A program made the translations under genes and the position numbers. A stretch of DNA of 16,299 bases from UBA6772 sp963933205 (GTDB lineage: Bacteria; Bacteroidota; Bacteroidia; Flavobacteriales; UBA7430): the NCBI GenBank assembly GCA_963933205.1, contig CAWVTK010000033.1:1-16299 (forward strand), in the 5' to 3' direction. The notes below the pieces were generated by a model. It saw only the letters and a program-made list of their open reading frames with translations. It searched no databases and was not told the DNA's origin. Shown here in pieces: positions 14,701 to 16,299 of this stretch. Positions within the stretch are counted from its first letter, which is position 1. Each line of letters starts with the position of its first letter.

Positions 14701-15943
14701 TATGGTAACGATGATGGACGAATTTTTTGCTCCTCGTATTCATGCAGCTCTTTCAACTGAAGTTGTTGTGCCTGAAGGTCCAAGCGAACAAGTTATCGCT
14801 TTAGTTTCTGGATGGTCAATGTTCTCTACCTATATGATGGCAGATGACATGTCTGTTGATGCTTTGGTAGCACCAATACTAAGTAGTGTAATTATTGCAA
14901 AAGATTACTTAGGATCGGCTTTTCTTCCAGAGTGGAATTTTAACGGAATTGGCGATGTTTTAATTGGACAAGGTTACCAAATCAAAACATCAGAAGCAAT
15001 TGACTTAACAATAGCAGGAACTTACATGAATCCGGAGGAAAACCCTATTGAGATGGTTGCTGGATGGAACATGATTGGGTACTTACGTTTGGAAGGTGCA
15101 GATGCTGGAGCAGTATTCGCAGATTTAGTTGCAAATGATGCCATAGAGATTGCAAAAGATTATTTAGGATCTGCTTTCTTACCAGTTTGGAACTTTAATG
15201 GTATTGGAGATCTTGAACCTGGTAAAGCATACCAAGTAAAAACTACTGTAGCATCTACTTTAAACTTTAATGCGAACGATACAGAGTACAGAACAACTAA
15301 TTTGAAACACACTTCAAATTCTACTTCACACTTTGAGTCTGCAACAAATACAGGTTCTAACATGACCATTATTATTGCAGATGATGCATGGGAAGTAACT
15401 CCTCGTATGGGTGACGAACTAGCAGTATACAACTCAAAAGGAGTACTTGTTGGGTCTACTTCTTACACAAGCCCATTAACCGTCCTTTCTGTATGGGGAG
15501 ATGATGCAACAACTACCAATGTTGATGGATTATTGAATACTGAAGGAATGCGCTTTAAAGTATGGAACAATAGATACAATACTTCAAACGAATTAGTAGT
15601 AACTAAATGGATCAATGGTTCTGGTACTTATACTGTAAATGCAGTAAATCAAATTGGTACAATTGGATTTGAGGCTAACTCTTTAAACAAAAATGAATTA
15701 GGTGTATACCCTATTCCAGCTACTAAAGAGTTAAACTTAGATGTAACACTAGATTTAGAGCAAGAAGTAACCATTACTATTTACAATCTAATTGGTAAAA
15801 TTATTAACCAGAATTCTTACCAATTAATAGGAGGTCTAAATACGATTCAGTTAAATATTGAATCATTAATGGAAGGTACATATCTATGTACCGTATCATC
15901 TAATAAAGGAGAAAACACACGTAAATTTAACGTGATTAAATAA
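11774..15943 (+). CDS. T9SS-secreted mosaic: cupredoxin, two tandem alpha/beta-hydrolase-like domains, repeats, sorting tail
   Basis: A 1389-residue secreted or surface protein. Signal peptide 1-24 (ending LCAQ). Cupredoxin domain 25-121 with likely type 1 copper ligands His58, Cys103, His108 and Met113. Hydrolase-like copy 1 at 129-564 and copy 2 at 565-about 995, differing by only a few residues. Each has an HTGSF oxyanion-like loop, NYRLGW and the elbow GGNGTGGYLS, with Gly284/Gly720 where an esterase has its nucleophilic Ser, plus a DSDGDGVPD acidic loop (345-353 in copy 1). Then two W-N-F-N-G-I-G repeats (about 1009-1170), a TGSN...GDD module (about 1193-1300) and a T9SS type A tail (1308-1389, VYPIPA to KFNVIK). 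The start could be either of two adjacent ATGs. Secretion through T9SS is well supported. Enzymatic activity is doubtful because the Ser is missing; a structural, binding or copper-linked role is possible. Confidence 0.9.
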   Translation: MMKKLFSRVIALSMILTSYSLCAQNVHIVEAGMFYYTPQVLEIETGDVVAWTNNGGTHDVNFNISEITGESFGNPESTSLGTNTGGEMGSITFNTPGTYAYDCSIGAHAANGMVGTIIVSQAPTAPLTRYVDEIFSEVTLTSNVKYGSNIGIITQAPALEDLYMDVYEPTGDVETDRPVVVMLHTGSFLPAIANGQATGDKTDFAIVEACKQYAKKGYVAVAVNYRLGWNPVSTSEDVRRSTLIQAAYRGLQDTKTAVRFLRKSTAEDGNPYGVGEKFAVGGNGTGGYLSLAMATLNDYESELLMPKFIDTSEETLATFGQPMPYIIQSILGNFEATDYGMMPVDSDGDGVPDMEVPLCIPNHVGYSSEIDMAFNAGGALPDISWLEAGEVPIASMQNILDPDAPYGEGNVIVPTTGEFVITAHGSKLVQENATMFGNNDVFAGMTTTINDTWYANGNGADNAAVANHADMPGLFGMITPEPSTTPTACGFQAVQNAPWDAWDNAAYGPYADGYQGTPAGTMGCLALLSNPDMSTEKGMAMVTMMDEFFAPRIAKALDLIVEPARYVDEIFSEVTVTSNVKYGSNIGIITQAPALEDLYMDVYEPTGDVETDRPVVVMLHTGSFLPAIANGQATGDKTDFAIVEACKQYAKKGYVAVAVNYRLGWNPVSTSEDVRRSTLIQAAYRGLQDTKTAVRFLRKSTAEDGNPYGVGEKFAVGGNGTGGYLSLAMATLNDYESELLMPKFIDTSEETLATFGQPMPYIIQSILGNFEATDYGMMPVDSDGDGVPDMEVPLCIPNHVGYSSEIDMAFNAGGALPDISWLEAGEVPIASMQNILDPDAPYGEGNVIVPTTGEFVITAHGSKLVQENATMFGNNDVFAGMTTTINDTWYANGNGADNAAVANHADMPGLFGMITPEPSTTPTACGFQAVQNAPWDAWDNAAYGPYADGYQGTPAGTMGCLALLSNPDMSTEKALAMVTMMDEFFAPRIHAALSTEVVVPEGPSEQVIALVSGWSMFSTYMMADDMSVDALVAPILSSVIIAKDYLGSAFLPEWNFNGIGDVLIGQGYQIKTSEAIDLTIAGTYMNPEENPIEMVAGWNMIGYLRLEGADAGAVFADLVANDAIEIAKDYLGSAFLPVWNFNGIGDLEPGKAYQVKTTVASTLNFNANDTEYRTTNLKHTSNSTSHFESATNTGSNMTIIIADDAWEVTPRMGDELAVYNSKGVLVGSTSYTSPLTVLSVWGDDATTTNVDGLLNTEGMRFKVWNNRYNTSNELVVTKWINGSGTYTVNAVNQIGTIGFEANSLNKNELGVYPIPATKELNLDVTLDLEQEVTITIYNLIGKIINQNSYQLIGGLNTIQLNIESLMEGTYLCTVSSNKGENTRKFNVIK
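12156..13463 (+). repeat. Tandem intragenic repeat, copy 1 (1308-base unit)
   Basis: First hydrolase-like unit. The second copy follows directly at +1308 (436 codons, in frame). Near the 5' end, differences are seen at 12163 (c against t) and 12191 (c against g, Leu to Val). From 12192 to 13368 I find no nucleotide difference from copy 2, and after 13369 substitutions become frequent. See the finding on homogenisation. Confidence 0.95.
13464..14753 (+). repeat. Tandem intragenic repeat, copy 2 (1308-base unit)
   Basis: Second hydrolase-like unit. It is identical to copy 1 from 13500 to 14676. The last 75 bases carry several changes, both silent (gac for gat, acg for aca, cct for cca) and coding (GKGMAM-type to ALAM, IAKALDL to IHAALST). 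Homology fades at about 14753. Confidence 0.95.
14797..15270 (+). repeat. Two protein-level W-N-F-N-G-I-G repeats of about 85 residues
   Basis: Two units inside the mosaic protein begin with VSGWSMFSTY and VAGWNMIGYL (Trp1014 and Trp1098). Both contain AKDYLGSAFLP, then WNFNGIGD, then a GYQIKT/AYQVKT strand. The DNA cores 14897-14956 and 15152-15211 are 255 bases apart and differ mostly at third codon positions. This is an older duplication than the hydrolase one. Such units occur before T9SS tails in other Bacteroidota proteins, to my recollection; their function is unknown. Confidence 0.8.
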
Positions 15944-15963
15944 AACTCTTTTTAGTATTAATT

Positions 15964-15993
15964 AAAAAGGACACTCCTAGAGTGTCCTTTTTT
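15964..15993. terminator. Rho-independent terminator
   Basis: GGACACTC (15969-15976) pairs perfectly with GAGTGTCC (15980-15987) around a CTA loop. The flanking AAAAA and TTTTT extend the stem to 13 pairs and provide the T-run. It lies 20 bases after the stop of the mosaic gene. The A-run on the other side makes it potentially bidirectional, though no gene runs toward it on the - strand here. Confidence 0.92.
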
Positions 15994-15996
15994 ATT

Positions 15997-16004
15997 TATT
16001 TTTG
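15997..16004 (+). promoter_or_regulatory. Possible -7 box for the last gene
   Basis: TATTTTTG fits the Bacteroidota -7 consensus exactly and is the same octamer as at the TonB receptor promoter. It directly abuts the terminator T-run, so the -33 region would fall inside the hairpin, where no TTTG is seen. Transcription would start near 16010, giving a leader of about 18 bases. Confidence 0.4.
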
Positions 16005-16027
16005 AACTCAAACTAAAAAACTATAAA

Positions 16028-16299
16028 ATGAATAAGGGATTTTTACTTTCGTTATTGACATTAATAACATTTTCGCTAAGCTCACAGGACTTATACTGGC
16101 CTTTGAATGTTAATGAAATTAATACTGGATCAAACTCCTCGTACTTTATACAGAGTGTTACATTAGATGGAGAAACAGCAAACTCATCGTACACCTTAGG
16201 TGCATTCTACCTAAACGACGCTCAAGAGTTAGTTTGTGGAGGATTTAGTAATTACTCAGGTAATGCATTACAAATAGCTGTAATGGGAGACGACACAAC
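16028..16299 (+). CDS. Secreted protein with TGSN...GDD module (3' partial)
   Basis: Only the first 90 codons are in the window; the frame is open to the right edge. Residues 1-20 form a signal peptide (MNKGFLLSLLTLITFSLSSQ). The mature part contains NTGSNSSYFIQSVTLDG (32-48), LGAFYLNDAQELVCGGFSNY (57-76) and ALQIAVMGDDT (80-90). In order and spacing this matches the module at residues 1193-1250 of the preceding protein (TGSNMTIII, GDELAVYNSKGVLVGSTSYT, LTVLSVWGDDATT). It is therefore very probably another secreted, perhaps T9SS-dependent, surface protein. It is separated from the mosaic gene by a strong terminator, so it is likely a separate transcription unit. A full domain list needs the missing 3' part. 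Confidence 0.85.
   Translation, partial: MNKGFLLSLLTLITFSLSSQDLYWPLNVNEINTGSNSSYFIQSVTLDGETANSSYTLGAFYLNDAQELVCGGFSNYSGNALQIAVMGDDT

Noticed and set aside
12156..14753. Tandem repeat as a mobile element or CRISPR-like array
   Set aside because: The units are protein-coding domains within one gene, with no transposase, terminal inverted repeats, target duplications or short spaced repeats.
15160..15432. 90-residue open frame on the - strand
   Set aside because: Fully antisense to the mosaic protein, with no recognisable domain, promoter or leader; it is a shadow of biased codon use. The other short - strand frames (1788-1973, 2715-2903, 5782-5976, 7348-7530, 7718-7927) were dropped for the same reason.
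11774..15943. Reading the large gene as two fused genes or a frameshift
   Set aside because: The frame is open throughout, the 1308-base period is a multiple of three, and one signal peptide and one T9SS tail bound the whole protein.

Overview
The window reads as a chromosome segment of a Bacteroidota bacterium, probably a marine flavobacterium-type lineage. Signs of this are the AT-rich sequence, starts with A-rich leaders instead of strong Shine-Dalgarno sites, TAnnTTTG-like -7 promoter boxes, a TonB receptor with an N-terminal CarboxypepD_reg-like domain, and a large secreted protein ending in a type IX secretion (T9SS) type A sorting tail. All genes lie on the + strand. No tRNA, rRNA, CRISPR array, insertion sequence or phage gene is visible, and no gene-free stretch exceeds 180 bases.

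Layout. (1) Positions 1-3000 hold the end of a cytochrome c oxidase locus: the C-terminal part of subunit III (cut by the left edge), subunit IV, a Sco-like protein that has lost its copper ligands, a canonical Sco lipoprotein, a DUF420/CtaM-like membrane protein and a small exported CxxC membrane protein. The last four genes overlap in series by 8, 8 and 4 bases, so they look like a translationally coupled oxidase assembly cassette. (2) 3068-5634 is a TolC-type outer membrane channel overlapping by 4 bases with a MacA/HlyD-type adaptor; no inner membrane pump accompanies them. (3) 5765-8453 holds three stand-alone housekeeping-type genes: an OsmC-family protein, an exported M28 zinc peptidase with an intact zinc-site residue set, and a LOG-family nucleotide phosphoribohydrolase. 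(4) 8615-11644 is a TonB-dependent receptor without a SusD partner, preceded by a cluster of inverted repeats at its promoter. (5) 11774-15943 encodes a 1389-residue secreted mosaic: cupredoxin domain, two tandem 436-residue alpha/beta-hydrolase-like domains, two W-N-F-N-G-I-G repeats, a TGSN...GDD module and a T9SS tail. A strong terminator follows. (6) From 16028 to the right edge a new secreted protein begins that carries the same TGSN...GDD module.

The most interesting part is region 5. The two hydrolase-like units are in-frame copies with a 1308-base period. They look identical at every nucleotide over roughly 1.18 kb but differ at both ends, which suggests homogenisation by recombination of an older duplication. 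Both copies have Gly where the catalytic Ser of the GxSxG elbow should be, so this may be a surface pseudo-esterase joined to a copper-type domain. Its promoter carries a perfect 20-base palindrome over the -7 box. Other points of interest are the degenerate Sco paralogue beside the true Sco, and the 13-base inverted repeat over the TonB receptor promoter.
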